Positions 43,074-51,762 of a stretch of DNA of 64,000 bases are shown piece after piece. The notes below the pieces were generated by a model that was given only the letters and a program-made list of their open reading frames with translations, searched no databases and was not told the DNA's origin. Position 1 is the first letter of the stretch, and every line of letters begins with the position of its first letter. Source of the DNA: JABAAW01 sp965216605 (GTDB taxonomy: Bacteria > Pseudomonadota > Alphaproteobacteria > JABAAW01). A program made the translations under genes and the position numbers. The stretch is taken from assembly GCA_965216605.1 (NCBI GenBank), contig CBDCGG010000002.1, positions 1,426,001 through 1,490,000 of the forward strand, written 5' to 3'.

Positions 43074-44492
43074 ATGGCGGAGTCCTCGCACACGCCAAAT
43101 CATCCTGCGAATCATCCTGCGGGAACCTATCCAGGCGCTTACGAGGAAAAACGCGAGCACACACGCCAAGCCCTGCCGCAACTGCTGGCAGAGCATCGAC
43201 ACAAGCGCATCCATACTCTGTTGGCAGAACTCTACGCCGAGGATCAGGCGGAACTCTTGAGCGAACTCGCCACCGACGAGAGGCGGATTGCCTTGCGCGC
43301 GCTCGGCGGGGGCTTGCGGGCGGACACGCTCACCCACTTCGAGCCTAGTCTTTTGTCGGATGTTGTCGCCTTTTTGCCGAAGGTGCGCTTGGCGAGCATG
43401 CTCTCGTCGCTGCAGACGGACGATTTGGTCGAGCTGTTTGAAACGCTACCCTCCGAGACGAACCATCGCTTGCTCGACCTACTGCTGCCGCGCACGAGGC
43501 TCTTGATCCGACAGGGACTCGGTTACGCCGAGGACAGCGCAGGAAGATTGATGCGACGCGAGATCGCCACAGTGCCAGAGCATTGGTCGGTCGGACAGGT
43601 CATCGATTATTTTCGCGGCGCGAAGGCGCGCGGCACGCAAATGCGCGAAGCCTTCTATGCGATCATTCTCGTCTCGCCAGGATTGCGTCCGATCGGAACG
43701 GTACCGGTCTCGCGTCTGCTCAGCTCGAAGCGCACCGTCATGGCAGCGGATATTGCCGAGCGTGAAATGCATCTCATCGAGGCAACGATGCATACGGACA
43801 AGGTCGCTCACCTCTTTCACAAGTACGGACTGGTCGAACTGCCCGTCGTCGACGAGCGCGGTAGACTCTGCGGCTCTGTCACCGTCGACGATGTCGTCGA
43901 GGTCATCGAAGAGCGCAACGAAGAAGACATTCTCAACTTGGCAGGTGTCAGCGCGCACGACTTCTACGCCGACCTCGTGCAAATCTTGCGATCGCGCGTG
44001 CCATGGCTTGCGCTCAACTTGCTCACCGCCTTCCTTGCCTCGCGCGTCGTCGCCGGCTTCGCCCAAGCCATCGAGCAACTCGTCGCCCTCGCCGTGCTTA
44101 TGCCCATCGTCGCCTCCATGGGAGGCAACGCAGGAACGCAAACCCTCGCCGTCACCGTGCGCTCGCTCGCCTTGCAACGCATCAGCGGACGCAATGTACG
44201 AAGACTCGTCGGGAAAGAATGCTTGCTCAATCTCATCAACGGCGTGCTGTTCGCAACCCTGACAAGCATCGTCGCTTGGTGGTGGTTCGAGGATACAGCC
44301 TTGTCACTCGTCATCTTCCTTGCCATGTGCGGCAACATCATACTCGCAGGAGTCGTCGGCGTCTGCACGCCACTCTTGCTGCAACGCCTCGACCAAGACC
44401 CCGCCGTCGGCTCCAGCATCATCCTCACAACTTGCACCGATATCTTCGGATTCTTCAGCTTCTTAGGAATCGCCGCTTGGCTCTTGCTGTGA
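43074..44492 (+). CDS. mgtE: magnesium transporter MgtE
   Basis: This is a Mg2+-gated channel of the inner membrane. At 472 residues an N-terminal superhelical domain (about 35-145) and paired CBS domains (about 150-280; LPVVDERGRLCGSVTVDDVV) precede a five-helix pore domain (LAVLMPIVASMGGNAGTQTL with the pore signature; VVGVCTPLLLQRLDQDPAVG; ILTTCTDIFGFFSFLGIA). The N-terminus carries a 12-bp duplication (43098-43121) encoding NHPANHPA. It follows maeB by 6 bases. Confidence 0.95.
   Translation: MAESSHTPNHPANHPAGTYPGAYEEKREHTRQALPQLLAEHRHKRIHTLLAELYAEDQAELLSELATDERRIALRALGGGLRADTLTHFEPSLLSDVVAFLPKVRLASMLSSLQTDDLVELFETLPSETNHRLLDLLLPRTRLLIRQGLGYAEDSAGRLMRREIATVPEHWSVGQVIDYFRGAKARGTQMREAFYAIILVSPGLRPIGTVPVSRLLSSKRTVMAADIAEREMHLIEATMHTDKVAHLFHKYGLVELPVVDERGRLCGSVTVDDVVEVIEERNEEDILNLAGVSAHDFYADLVQILRSRVPWLALNLLTAFLASRVVAGFAQAIEQLVALAVLMPIVASMGGNAGTQTLAVTVRSLALQRISGRNVRRLVGKECLLNLINGVLFATLTSIVAWWWFEDTALSLVIFLAMCGNIILAGVVGVCTPLLLQRLDQDPAVGSSIILTTCTDIFGFFSFLGIAAWLLL
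43098..43121 (+). repeat. 12-bp tandem duplication at the mgtE 5' end
   Basis: aatcatcctgcg occurs twice, encoding NHPA twice. Confidence 0.9.
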
Positions 44493-44520
44493 AACAAGTT
44501 GTAAGCAAACCCGCAAAATC

Positions 44521-44529
44521 TGCTAGCAT
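44521..44529 (+). promoter_or_regulatory. extended -10 element upstream of the glycosyltransferase
   Basis: TGCTAGCAT, identical to the element before fabG. TTGTAA lies 19 bases upstream of its TAGCAT (44499-44504). Confidence 0.4.
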
Positions 44530-44559
44530 CCGATTTCTATCTTGCTAAGGAGTTCCCTC

Positions 44560-45639
44560 GTGGCTGACAAACTTCCTCCGAAGAATCAAAATAAAGTACA
44601 AAAGAAAAAGTCTGCCGACAAATCTGCAGCACCTCGTGTTGCCTTCGTCCTGCCCTGCTACAACGAGGAGGAGGCTTTAGCAAAAACTATCCCGACGCTG
44701 CTCGACCTACTCTCGACACTGGAGCGGAGAGGCTTGGTGCACTCTTCAAGCTATCTGTACTTTTGCGACGACGGCTCTAGCGACGCTACTTGGGAGGTGT
44801 TGCGCTCTTTTCGCAAACGCGATGCCAAGAATCGCAGTAAGTCTCGCAAAAAATTTCGTGTGTGCGCATTGCGCTTCGTCGCCAACTGCGGGCGCGAGAT
44901 GGCTCTCTATGCGGGCTTGGTCAAGCAGGTGGGAGCGTGCGATTGGGCAATCTCCCTAGATGCCGATTTGCAAGACGACCTGTCGCTCGTTCCTCGCATG
45001 CTCAAGATCGCTCGAAAGGGCGAGGTGGATATCGTCTCGGCAATTCGCAAGGACAGGCATAGCGACGGACTCTTCAAGCGTCTCAGTGCCAGCCTATTTT
45101 ATTTCTCGTTGCGCTTCTTCTTTCGCGTGCCAGCAGAGAACGAAGCCGATTTCCGTCTGATGAGCCAAAGCAGTCTGCGCGCGCTCGCTCTATACCGCGA
45201 GCGGCGTATCTACCTGCGCGGGTTAGTTTCGCGGATGGGCTTTCCCACCGCCAGACTCTACTACGAGCGTCAGGAGCGCATTGGCGGAGAAACAAAATAC
45301 ACCTTGCGCAAGATGATCGGGTTGGCACTCGATGGTATCACTTCGCAATCGACGCATCCTCTGCGCGTCGTCTTTTTTCTTGGGGTCGCCATGTTCTTCG
45401 GATGTCTGGGCTTGGCGGGTTACTTCTTCTACCAGTGGTTTTCGGGACAGACTTTAGCGGGCTGGGCATCGGTCGTGTTGTTGATCCTGTTTGTCAGCAG
45501 CCTGCAGTCCTTGGCGCTGGGCGTTGTCGGAGAGTATTTGGGAAAAGTCTTCTTGGAGGTACGAGGCAATCCTCGTTATCTGATCGAAGAAGAGATGACG
45601 CAAGACGAGGCATGCAAGGAAAATTCACGAAAGTCTTGA
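44560..45639 (+). CDS. family 2 glycosyltransferase (polyprenyl-phosphate type, GtrB/ArnC-like)
   Basis: GTG 44560 is chosen because taaggag lies 8 bases upstream. At 359 residues the GT-A domain has VAFVLPCYNEEEALAKTIPT, CDDGSSDATWEVL and the metal-binding WAISLDADLQDDLSLVPRML. Two C-terminal transmembrane helices (VVFFLGVAMFFGCLGLAGYF; VVLLILFVSSLQSLALGVVG) and GEYLGKVFLEVRGNPRY place it with enzymes that load sugars onto undecaprenyl phosphate. The sugar and acceptor are unknown. Its end overlaps the converging MFS gene by 15 bases. Confidence 0.88.
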   Translation: MADKLPPKNQNKVQKKKSADKSAAPRVAFVLPCYNEEEALAKTIPTLLDLLSTLERRGLVHSSSYLYFCDDGSSDATWEVLRSFRKRDAKNRSKSRKKFRVCALRFVANCGREMALYAGLVKQVGACDWAISLDADLQDDLSLVPRMLKIARKGEVDIVSAIRKDRHSDGLFKRLSASLFYFSLRFFFRVPAENEADFRLMSQSSLRALALYRERRIYLRGLVSRMGFPTARLYYERQERIGGETKYTLRKMIGLALDGITSQSTHPLRVVFFLGVAMFFGCLGLAGYFFYQWFSGQTLAGWASVVLLILFVSSLQSLALGVVGEYLGKVFLEVRGNPRYLIEEEMTQDEACKENSRKS

Positions 45640-46965
45640 TAGCAAGGCTTGCCGACATCTTCTCCATAAGAGAAGGCTCACACAGAGCGCGAGCAGTTGA
45701 AAGAGGATACTGGTGCTCATCGCGTAAAACAGCGCTGTTTCAGGGGCGAGCAGCAATTGCTTTTGCAGCAGTTGGCTCAAGCCACCGATGGCGACTTGGA
45801 AGAAGAAGGAGAGGATGAAGACGCAGAAGTTGAGGCTGGTATTGACGCGCCCTGTCAATCGTGCCTCGAAGTTAGCGGCGAGCGCGGCGTAGGCGACCGT
45901 GATCCCTGCGCCGAAGAGTCCGAACAGGAAGGCGTAGAGCAGCAGCAGGGGCGTGCTGTCTGAAAAAAGAAGCAGGGTTTGTATAAGACAGAAGAGCAGC
46001 GCGCAGACGATCGGCGTTGTCATGAGGGGTGTTTGGTATCGCTTTTGCAGGAGGGAGGCGAGCAGTCCCATGCAGGCGAAGCCGCAGAGCAGTCCGAAGG
46101 CGGCGATGCTGACGATCTGCGTTGCCAACGTGGTGCTTTTATGCAAGCCCTGGCTCACCCAGGCGGGCAACCACAAGCCGAGGATACCTAGCACGGCGGC
46201 TTGTCCTACGGCGGCGAAGGGCAGGGGAATAAAGAAGCGCGGGTCGTGGAAGAGGCGCATCATTTCTCTCACTTGCCTTGTGAGGTCTTGAAGGAGAGTT
46301 GGCGCGTAAGGATTTGTTTCTGCTGATACTTTTTGTTTCTTTCTAGAGAGATTGTTTCTCTCTCCTTGTGCGAAGGGATTGTTGGGAACGAAGCAGGCGA
46401 CGCAGAGGGCGGCGAGCAGGGTGAGGGCAGCCAAGCCGAGATTGAGGTTGCGCCAACCCGTGATGGTCAAGACGAGGTCGGCGGGCGTTCCTGCGCAGAG
46501 TGCGCCGAAGGCACCGATGGAGAGGAAGATACCTGTGGCGAGCGGTAGGTTGTGGCTTGGGATGCAAAGTTTTAGTGCTTTCAGCGCGGACATAAAGCAG
46601 GCGGAGACGCCGATACCGACGAGCAGGCGAGCGAGAAAGAGGGCATTCAGCGATTCTGCCTTGGCGAAGAGAAAGGCACCGAGGGCGGCGATGCTCACGA
46701 GGACGACTTGAACAGGTTTTGCCCCGTAGCGATCGAGCAGGATACCGAGCGGTAGTTGGCACAAGCCGAACGAGAGGAAGTAGGCGGAGGCGAGGTAGCC
46801 TACGGCGAGGCTATCCAGCCCTAGCTCCGCGGAGAGGGAGGGCTCTAGCGTTCCCATGACTGTTCGATAGAGCATCGAGAGCGCGTAGGGGAAGGCGAAG
46901 AGCAGCAGGATACGCCAAGAAGAAAAACTGGATGAGAACGAGGAGGAGAACTTGGAGGAAGGCAT
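45625..46965 (-). CDS. major facilitator superfamily transporter
   Basis: At 446 residues it has twelve helices. Loop 2-3 reads GILLDRYGAKPVQVVLVSIA, the MFS A-motif, and helix 5 has a typical GIFLSIGAFGALCAGTPADL pattern. The N-terminus is a run of Ser-Ser-Ser-Phe repeats from degenerate 12-bp units. The central loop (about 190-235) is long and charged. The substrate is unknown. A TATAAA box lies in repeat copy G, about 40 bases before the start. Confidence 0.85.
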   Translation of the reverse strand: MPSSKFSSSFSSSFSSWRILLLFAFPYALSMLYRTVMGTLEPSLSAELGLDSLAVGYLASAYFLSFGLCQLPLGILLDRYGAKPVQVVLVSIAALGAFLFAKAESLNALFLARLLVGIGVSACFMSALKALKLCIPSHNLPLATGIFLSIGAFGALCAGTPADLVLTITGWRNLNLGLAALTLLAALCVACFVPNNPFAQGERNNLSRKKQKVSAETNPYAPTLLQDLTRQVREMMRLFHDPRFFIPLPFAAVGQAAVLGILGLWLPAWVSQGLHKSTTLATQIVSIAAFGLLCGFACMGLLASLLQKRYQTPLMTTPIVCALLFCLIQTLLLFSDSTPLLLLYAFLFGLFGAGITVAYAALAANFEARLTGRVNTSLNFCVFILSFFFQVAIGGLSQLLQKQLLLAPETALFYAMSTSILFQLLALCVSLLLWRRCRQALLSRLS

Positions 46966-47003
46966 GGAGAGGGCAGGGATGGAGTCTTGGATTGATGCAT
47001 TTT

Positions 47004-47130
47004 ATACGGAACAGGTATCGGTGTAGACCAAAAAACGAGCCTTGTTGACGAGTAAACGAACGCGCGCTCGCAACATCATGGATGCGCGTTGCAAGCAACG
47101 CGCTATGGCGCATCGCAAAGGCAGACACGC
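47004..47130. repeat. hairpin-mosaic dispersed repeat, copy G
   Basis: The left end (caggtatcggtgtag) resembles the terminal repeat of element E. The interior holds a 9-bp stem with a 2-base loop, GCGCGTTGC-aa-GCAACGCGC, and acgaacgcgcgc, as in copy B. It lies between the divergent MFS and dapA genes. Confidence 0.7.
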
Positions 47131-47142
47131 GCTTTTTTGATT

Positions 47143-47192
47143 AGGTAACATACGCAAGACTCCGTCTTGCGTTTCGTCAATTTTTATGTTAC
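47143..47192 (+). promoter_or_regulatory. nested inverted repeats in the dapA leader
   Basis: GGTAACATA and TATGTTACC form a 9-bp outer stem around CGCAAGAC-tcc-GTCTTGCG. The structure ends about 13 bases before the dapA ATG. It could control dapA translation or be part of copy G. Confidence 0.5.
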
Positions 47193-47204
47193 CCTCAACC
47201 TCCC

Positions 47205-48152
47205 ATGGCGCAACTCCCCCCCCAGCTACCCCCCTTGCGCGGCATCTTCACCGCCCTCGCAACACCCTTCGACACCGAAGGGAAAGTCGATGCCGATTCC
47301 TATCGAAAACTCATCGATTATCAAATTCAAGCAGGCGTGCAAGGACTCGTCCCCGTCGGAACAACAGGCGAATCACCAACCCTCAACCCCGAAGAACACA
47401 AGCGCGTCATCGCACTCTGCATAGAATATACCGCAGGGCGCGTCCCCGTCATCGCAGGCGCAGGCGCAAACGCAACAGAAGAAGCCGTCAGCCTCGCGCG
47501 ATTCGCCAAACAAGCAGGCGCACAAGCAACCCTGCAAGTCACTCCCTATTACAACAAGCCAACGCAAGAAGGCATGTACGCCCATTTCTGCACGATCGCC
47601 GAAAAATCCGACCTGCCCATCATGCTCTACAATGTGCCAGCGCGTACCTCCGTGCATTTGGAAGTGGATACCGTCGTGCGACTCGTCGAGGATTGTCCCC
47701 TCATCGTCTCGCTCAAAGACGCAGCCCCACACGACCTCACCCGCCCGACGCAAATCGTGCGAGCAGGGCTACGCGAGAACTTCACCCTCCTCTCAGGCGA
47801 GGACGCATCCTTCTGCGCCTTCTTGGCAATGGGCGGCGAAGGATGCGTTTCCGTCGCCTCCAACCTAGTTCCTCAAGCGATGGTTGAGGTCTACAATAGC
47901 TACAAGGCAGGCGACGAGAAAACGATGGCAAGCCTCAGGGATGCCCTCATGCCTCTGTGGCTGGGGCTGTTCTGCGAAACAAGCCCCGCTCCCGTCAAAT
48001 ACGGCTTGTTTCACGCAAACCTGTTCCAAACCCCCAACATACGCCTGCCACTCGTCGAGGCAACGCCCAAAGCACGAGCACGCGTCGAGCGCGCGCTGGC
48101 AGAACTCGCACGCTATAAGCAGTCCTTCGTGCCAAACAAAAAGGCAGCCTAG
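47205..48152 (+). CDS. dapA: 4-hydroxy-tetrahydrodipicolinate synthase
   Basis: It condenses pyruvate with aspartate semialdehyde in the diaminopimelate/lysine pathway, downstream of LysC. At 315 residues it has LVPVGTTGESPTLNPEEHKR, VIAGAGANATEEAVSLARFA, TPYYNKPTQEGMYAHF with the catalytic tyrosine and the Schiff-base lysine Lys171 in VSLKDAAPHDLTR. It is about 20 residues longer than usual at both ends. The coding strand is very C-rich at the start. smpB follows after 59 bases. Confidence 0.95.
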   Translation: MAQLPPQLPPLRGIFTALATPFDTEGKVDADSYRKLIDYQIQAGVQGLVPVGTTGESPTLNPEEHKRVIALCIEYTAGRVPVIAGAGANATEEAVSLARFAKQAGAQATLQVTPYYNKPTQEGMYAHFCTIAEKSDLPIMLYNVPARTSVHLEVDTVVRLVEDCPLIVSLKDAAPHDLTRPTQIVRAGLRENFTLLSGEDASFCAFLAMGGEGCVSVASNLVPQAMVEVYNSYKAGDEKTMASLRDALMPLWLGLFCETSPAPVKYGLFHANLFQTPNIRLPLVEATPKARARVERALAELARYKQSFVPNKKAA

Positions 48153-48211
48153 CTAAAGGGTAGCCCAAAAACTCCCTAAGGCAAGCTGGCAGAAAAAGGT
48201 AGAGCAAAATC

Positions 48212-48808
48212 GTGTCCGCCAAAAAAACTGAGGTTACTAAAGTCAAACCTCAAAAAGCCAAAATTCAGAAAACCAAACCTAAAACAACGAAGCCTAAAAC
48301 AACGAAGCCTAAAAAAAAGCAATCTCAAGAAAAAGCCCACACAGGACCGCGCTTTGAAAATAGAAAGGCTCGACACAGATTCCGCATCGAAAAAGAACTG
48401 GAAGCAGGAGTGTGCCTCACCGGCAGCGAAGTCAAGTCCTTGCGCGCAGGGCAGGTGTCGCTTGGCGACAGCTTCGCCTATTTCAAAGAAGGAGAACTCT
48501 TCCTCATGAACTGCCATATCGGTGCTTACGCACAAGCTGTCAAGGGCTATCGACACGCTCCGAAAAGACTGCGCAAACTCCTGTTGCACAAACGCGAAAT
48601 CAAACGACTCATCGGAGCCGTGCAACGCGGAGGAATAACGCTCGTTCCCATCGCCGTCTTCTTCAACGCCAGAGGGTTTGCCAAGGTCATGCTCGGCTTG
48701 GGAAAAGGCATATCGAAAGTAGACCGCCGCAAAGATATAGCAGAGAGAGACTGGCAGAGGCGAAAAACACAACTCTCTCGTCGAACAATCTCCAGAGGCG
48801 ACGCATGA
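48212..48808 (+). CDS. smpB: SsrA-binding protein with lysine-rich N-terminal extension
   Basis: It binds tmRNA in ribosome rescue. From GTG 48212 it has 198 residues; the SmpB core starts near residue 48 (FENRKARHRFRIEKELEAGV; LTGSEVKSLRAGQVSLGDSF; LMNCHIGAYAQAVKGYRHAP; GKGISKVDRRKDIAERDWQR). The first ~45 residues are a Lys/Pro/Thr-rich extension (KPKTTKPKTTKPKKKQSQEK) built from 15-bp repeats (48284-48313) and not found in typical SmpB, which is about 155 residues. It overlaps the next gene by 4 bases. Confidence 0.94.
   Translation: MSAKKTEVTKVKPQKAKIQKTKPKTTKPKTTKPKKKQSQEKAHTGPRFENRKARHRFRIEKELEAGVCLTGSEVKSLRAGQVSLGDSFAYFKEGELFLMNCHIGAYAQAVKGYRHAPKRLRKLLLHKREIKRLIGAVQRGGITLVPIAVFFNARGFAKVMLGLGKGISKVDRRKDIAERDWQRRKTQLSRRTISRGDA
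48284..48313 (+). repeat. 15-bp tandem duplication in the smpB extension
   Basis: acaacgaagcctaaa occurs twice without mismatch, encoding TTKPK twice. Confidence 0.9.
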
Positions 48809-50007
48809 CACATCGATTGACGATTCTCCTGTCGCTTGTATCGCTGCTGCTTTTTCCTTTGGCGGCTTGGTCGCAGGAAAAGTTTTCAAAGTCGTTTCTA
48901 GACAGCTTAGCTAAGGACGCAAGAAAAGCTCAGATCTCCTCCGACTTGTGGCAACAGACAAGAAAACTTTTGGAGCGCGAGGGAATCTCGGCGACCGTAG
49001 TCGAGCGCGATCGCTATCAGCCCGAGTTCTTGGAATCGCTACATCGCTACACGACGCGCCGCTTGAACGCGAAGCGCATCGCTGAGGGCAAGCAGCAGTT
49101 GGAAAAACACGCCGCCTTGCTGGAACGATTGCGTATAGAGTACGGCGTGCCGCGCGAGATCCTCGTCGCCATTTGGGGCTTGGAGAGCGGATACGGCGAA
49201 ATCACCGGGAAATTTCCTGTCCTGCACGCAACCGCAAGTCTCAGCGCCGAGGGGCGACGCGCAGGTTTCTTTCGCCAGCAGTTCCTGACGGCATTGCTCA
49301 TCGCCGAGCGCGAGGGCTTTGCTCCTCATGAGATGCTTGGATCATGGGCAGGCGCGATGGGACAGATGCAGTTCATACCAACGACATACTGGCAATACGC
49401 GCGCGACGGCGATGGTGATCGGAAAATCGATGTGTGGCACAATACAGACGATGCACTCACCTCCGCAGCCCACTACCTCAAGCGCAGCCGTTGGCAAGAA
49501 GAAACTCCCGCTTGGGGCTTGGAGGTACGCCTGCCTAAGGCTTTCGACTTCGCACTTGCCGATAGGCGATGGCGCAAAAACGCTTTCTGGAAAAAAAAAG
49601 GAATAAAAAGCGCACACAAAACACAAAAAACGAGAATGCAAAACAACGGCAAAAGCAGGTTGCTTCTGCCGTCAGGCGCGGCAGGACCAACTTTTCTTGT
49701 CTCTGAGAATTTTCGTAGCCTGCTACGCTGGAACAACTCGACCATTTATGTGCTAGCTGTAGGATTGTTGGCGGATCGGCTGAACAACGCTCCTGCATTG
49801 TTGCGAAAACCCCTAGAGCAAACCTTGCGACGAGAAGACATTCGCCGTTTGCAACAACGCCTGAATAAACTTGGCTTTCAGGCAGGGCTTGCCGACGCTA
49901 TCTTCGGCAGCCAAAGCCGACAGGCTTTGCAACGCTACCAACGACGAGAGGGAATCACACCCGATGGCTTTCCTTCTCCTGAAACCTTGCAAAAACTGGG
50001 ACTCTAG
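48805..50007 (+). CDS. lytic murein transglycosylase, MltB/SLT_2 family with peptidoglycan-binding domain
   Basis: ATG 48805 overlaps the smpB stop (ATGA). At 400 residues it has signal peptide MTHRLTILLSLVSLLLFPLA AWS. The MltB-type catalytic domain has the catalytic glutamate in AIWGLESGYGEITGKF and the family motif GSWAGAMGQMQFIPTTYWQY. A lysine-rich insertion (about 255-282) precedes the C-terminal part. A PG_binding_1 domain closes the chain (RLQQRLNKLGFQAGLADAIF; QRYQRREGITPDGFPSPETL). It cuts glycan strands to 1,6-anhydro ends in the periplasm. Confidence 0.9.
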   Translation: MTHRLTILLSLVSLLLFPLAAWSQEKFSKSFLDSLAKDARKAQISSDLWQQTRKLLEREGISATVVERDRYQPEFLESLHRYTTRRLNAKRIAEGKQQLEKHAALLERLRIEYGVPREILVAIWGLESGYGEITGKFPVLHATASLSAEGRRAGFFRQQFLTALLIAEREGFAPHEMLGSWAGAMGQMQFIPTTYWQYARDGDGDRKIDVWHNTDDALTSAAHYLKRSRWQEETPAWGLEVRLPKAFDFALADRRWRKNAFWKKKGIKSAHKTQKTRMQNNGKSRLLLPSGAAGPTFLVSENFRSLLRWNNSTIYVLAVGLLADRLNNAPALLRKPLEQTLRREDIRRLQQRLNKLGFQAGLADAIFGSQSRQALQRYQRREGITPDGFPSPETLQKLGL

Positions 50008-50010
50008 TTA

Positions 50011-50037
50011 TCCCCTCTAATACACTCCTCTAATATA
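50011..50037 (+). repeat. 13/14-bp duplication in the mltB-rlpA gap
   Basis: Two similar copies of cctctaatacact / cctctaatatact lie in the 70-base intergenic gap. Confidence 0.65.
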
Positions 50038-50077
50038 CTTCTCTTGCCTGATACGACAAAAAAGGCTAGCAAGGACT

Positions 50078-51019
50078 ATGAGAAAAAATTTCCTCCCCCC
50101 CGCTCAAGGCTTTCCCTTCCTTGCCGCCGCGTTCGTCGTTCTGTCGCTGGTGGGTTGCGGACAATCGCTCTACCTGCGCGAAACCCATCGAGGCGTCGTG
50201 CAAGGACGCGAAATCGTCAAAGGCGAACCCGTCTACAAAATCGGCAACCCCTACCGTATTCGAGGTAAACTCTACACGCCGCGTGTCAACTACGCCTACA
50301 AGGAAACAGGAATCTCCTCATGGTACGGACCGAAGTTTCACAATCGACGCACCGCAAACAACGAGATCTTCAACGAAAACGCCATGACCGCAGCCCATCG
50401 AACGCTGCCGCTACCTTCTTATATCTTGGTGACAAACTTGCAAAATAACCGCTCGGTGCGCTTGCGCGTCAACGACCGAGGACCCTTCGCAAAGGGACGA
50501 ATCTTGGATGTCTCGAAAAAGGCAGCGCGCGTGCTAGGATTCGAAAAGCAGGGAACAACGCTGGTGCATGTACAAATTCTCGGCAAAGAAAGCAGACGCC
50601 TCGCCGAACAGATGGAGCGCGGCGGAAAGGCAACCCTCTACGGAGAAAGAAGGAGCGCATCCCTCGCGCCCAGTATCTTGCCGCAAGCTCAAGCCCAAAC
50701 CCAAGCCGCAGTCCCCAAAATAAACACAGCAGCAAACACCGCCGCTACGACAAGCATCGTCGGTCAAGTCAAGGAGGGTTGGAAGGTCTATGCGCAAATC
50801 GGCGCTTTCCGCGAACAAGGCAGCCTCACGCGCGCACGCAACAAACTCCAGTCGCTCGGCTGGGGACTGCCCGTCATCACCAAACCCGCGCCCGATCCCA
50901 CTCTGACACGCCTGTTGCTTGGACCTCTCCAAGCCTACGACGACGCGAAGATCGAGTCCCTGCTCGATAGACTCCACGCAGCAGGCTTTCCCGATGCCCA
51001 AGTGCGCGTGCTACGCTGA
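50078..51019 (+). CDS. rlpA: RlpA-like septal lipoprotein with DPBB and SPOR domains
   Basis: At 313 residues it has a lipobox in FVVLSLVGCGQS (cysteine near 27). The double-psi beta-barrel domain has TGISSWYGPKFHNRRTANNE, AMTAAHRTLPLPSYILVTNL and the conserved aspartate in RVNDRGPFAKGRILDVS. A low-complexity Gln/Ala/Thr linker leads to a SPOR domain (YAQIGAFREQGSLTRARNKL) that binds denuded septal glycan. RlpA proteins act on peptidoglycan at division sites. dacC normally lies between rlpA and tmk in this class; here the genes overlap by one base (TGATG). Confidence 0.9.
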   Translation: MRKNFLPPAQGFPFLAAAFVVLSLVGCGQSLYLRETHRGVVQGREIVKGEPVYKIGNPYRIRGKLYTPRVNYAYKETGISSWYGPKFHNRRTANNEIFNENAMTAAHRTLPLPSYILVTNLQNNRSVRLRVNDRGPFAKGRILDVSKKAARVLGFEKQGTTLVHVQILGKESRRLAEQMERGGKATLYGERRSASLAPSILPQAQAQTQAAVPKINTAANTAATTSIVGQVKEGWKVYAQIGAFREQGSLTRARNKLQSLGWGLPVITKPAPDPTLTRLLLGPLQAYDDAKIESLLDRLHAAGFPDAQVRVLR

Positions 51020-51762
51020 TGCAAGCAAAACAGGCGCAAGCAAAACAGGCAATAGGCAAGGATGGCAATTCGCGCGGTAGGTTCGTCGTGATCGAAGGAA
51101 TCGACGGAGCAGGCAAAAGCCTGCAAACACAAAAGTTGCAGCAGCTCATCGCACAGACAGGCATCGAGTGCATCGCAACCTTCGAGCCAGGAGGCTCGCG
51201 CTTGGGCGAAGAGATTCGCGCGTGGCTGTTGCAACACGAAACCGATGCCATCACCGAAGCCTTGTTGTTCAACGCCGCTAGGCGCGAGCATGCGCGCAGC
51301 CTCATTGTGCCAGCTCTGTCGCGCGGTGCGTGGGTCGTATGCGATCGCTTTGCCTTGTCGGGCTTTGCCTATCAGGGCGCGGGGGGAGCAAGCTTGTCCG
51401 CGCTGGAAGAGTTGCATCGTATCGCTTTACACGACATCGTTGACGACTCTTCGTGCGAGGACAAGGCTGAACTCAAAATAGATGTGGGTTTCTTGCTCGA
51501 TCTACCACCCTTGCAGGCACGGGCGCGCTTGCTAGCAAAGGCAAAGGGAGGGGCAGGGGGAGCAGCAGCAGGAGCTGCCGACCCCTTTGAACGACGAGGG
51601 CTCGCTTTCTTCGAGCAAGTCCGCGCGCGGTTCTTGGAGCGTGCCAAAAAAGAAGGCGACACATGGCATATCATCGATGCGCGGGCGAGCTGCGAAGATG
51701 TAACAAAGCAGATACACGAAACGATGCATCGCTTTCTTACTCATACAAAGTCGAATGACTGA
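51019..51762 (+). CDS. tmk: thymidylate kinase
   Basis: It phosphorylates dTMP to dTDP. At 247 residues the P-loop VIEGIDGAGKSLQTQKLQQL comes after an unusual N-terminus (QAKQAQAKQAIGKDG) made by a 15-bp duplication. The DRF motif lies in WVVCDRFALSGFAYQGAGG. The lid region has a glycine/alanine-rich insertion (KGGAGGAAAGAADPFERRG). The conserved core starts near GRFVVIEG, where a shorter start without ATG would be needed. It overlaps holB by 8 bases. Confidence 0.93.
   Translation: MQAKQAQAKQAIGKDGNSRGRFVVIEGIDGAGKSLQTQKLQQLIAQTGIECIATFEPGGSRLGEEIRAWLLQHETDAITEALLFNAARREHARSLIVPALSRGAWVVCDRFALSGFAYQGAGGASLSALEELHRIALHDIVDDSSCEDKAELKIDVGFLLDLPPLQARARLLAKAKGGAGGAAAGAADPFERRGLAFFEQVRARFLERAKKEGDTWHIIDARASCEDVTKQIHETMHRFLTHTKSND
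51022..51051 (+). repeat. 15-bp tandem duplication at the tmk 5' end
   Basis: caagcaaaacaggcg and caagcaaaacaggca encode QAKQA twice directly after the start codon. Confidence 0.9.
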
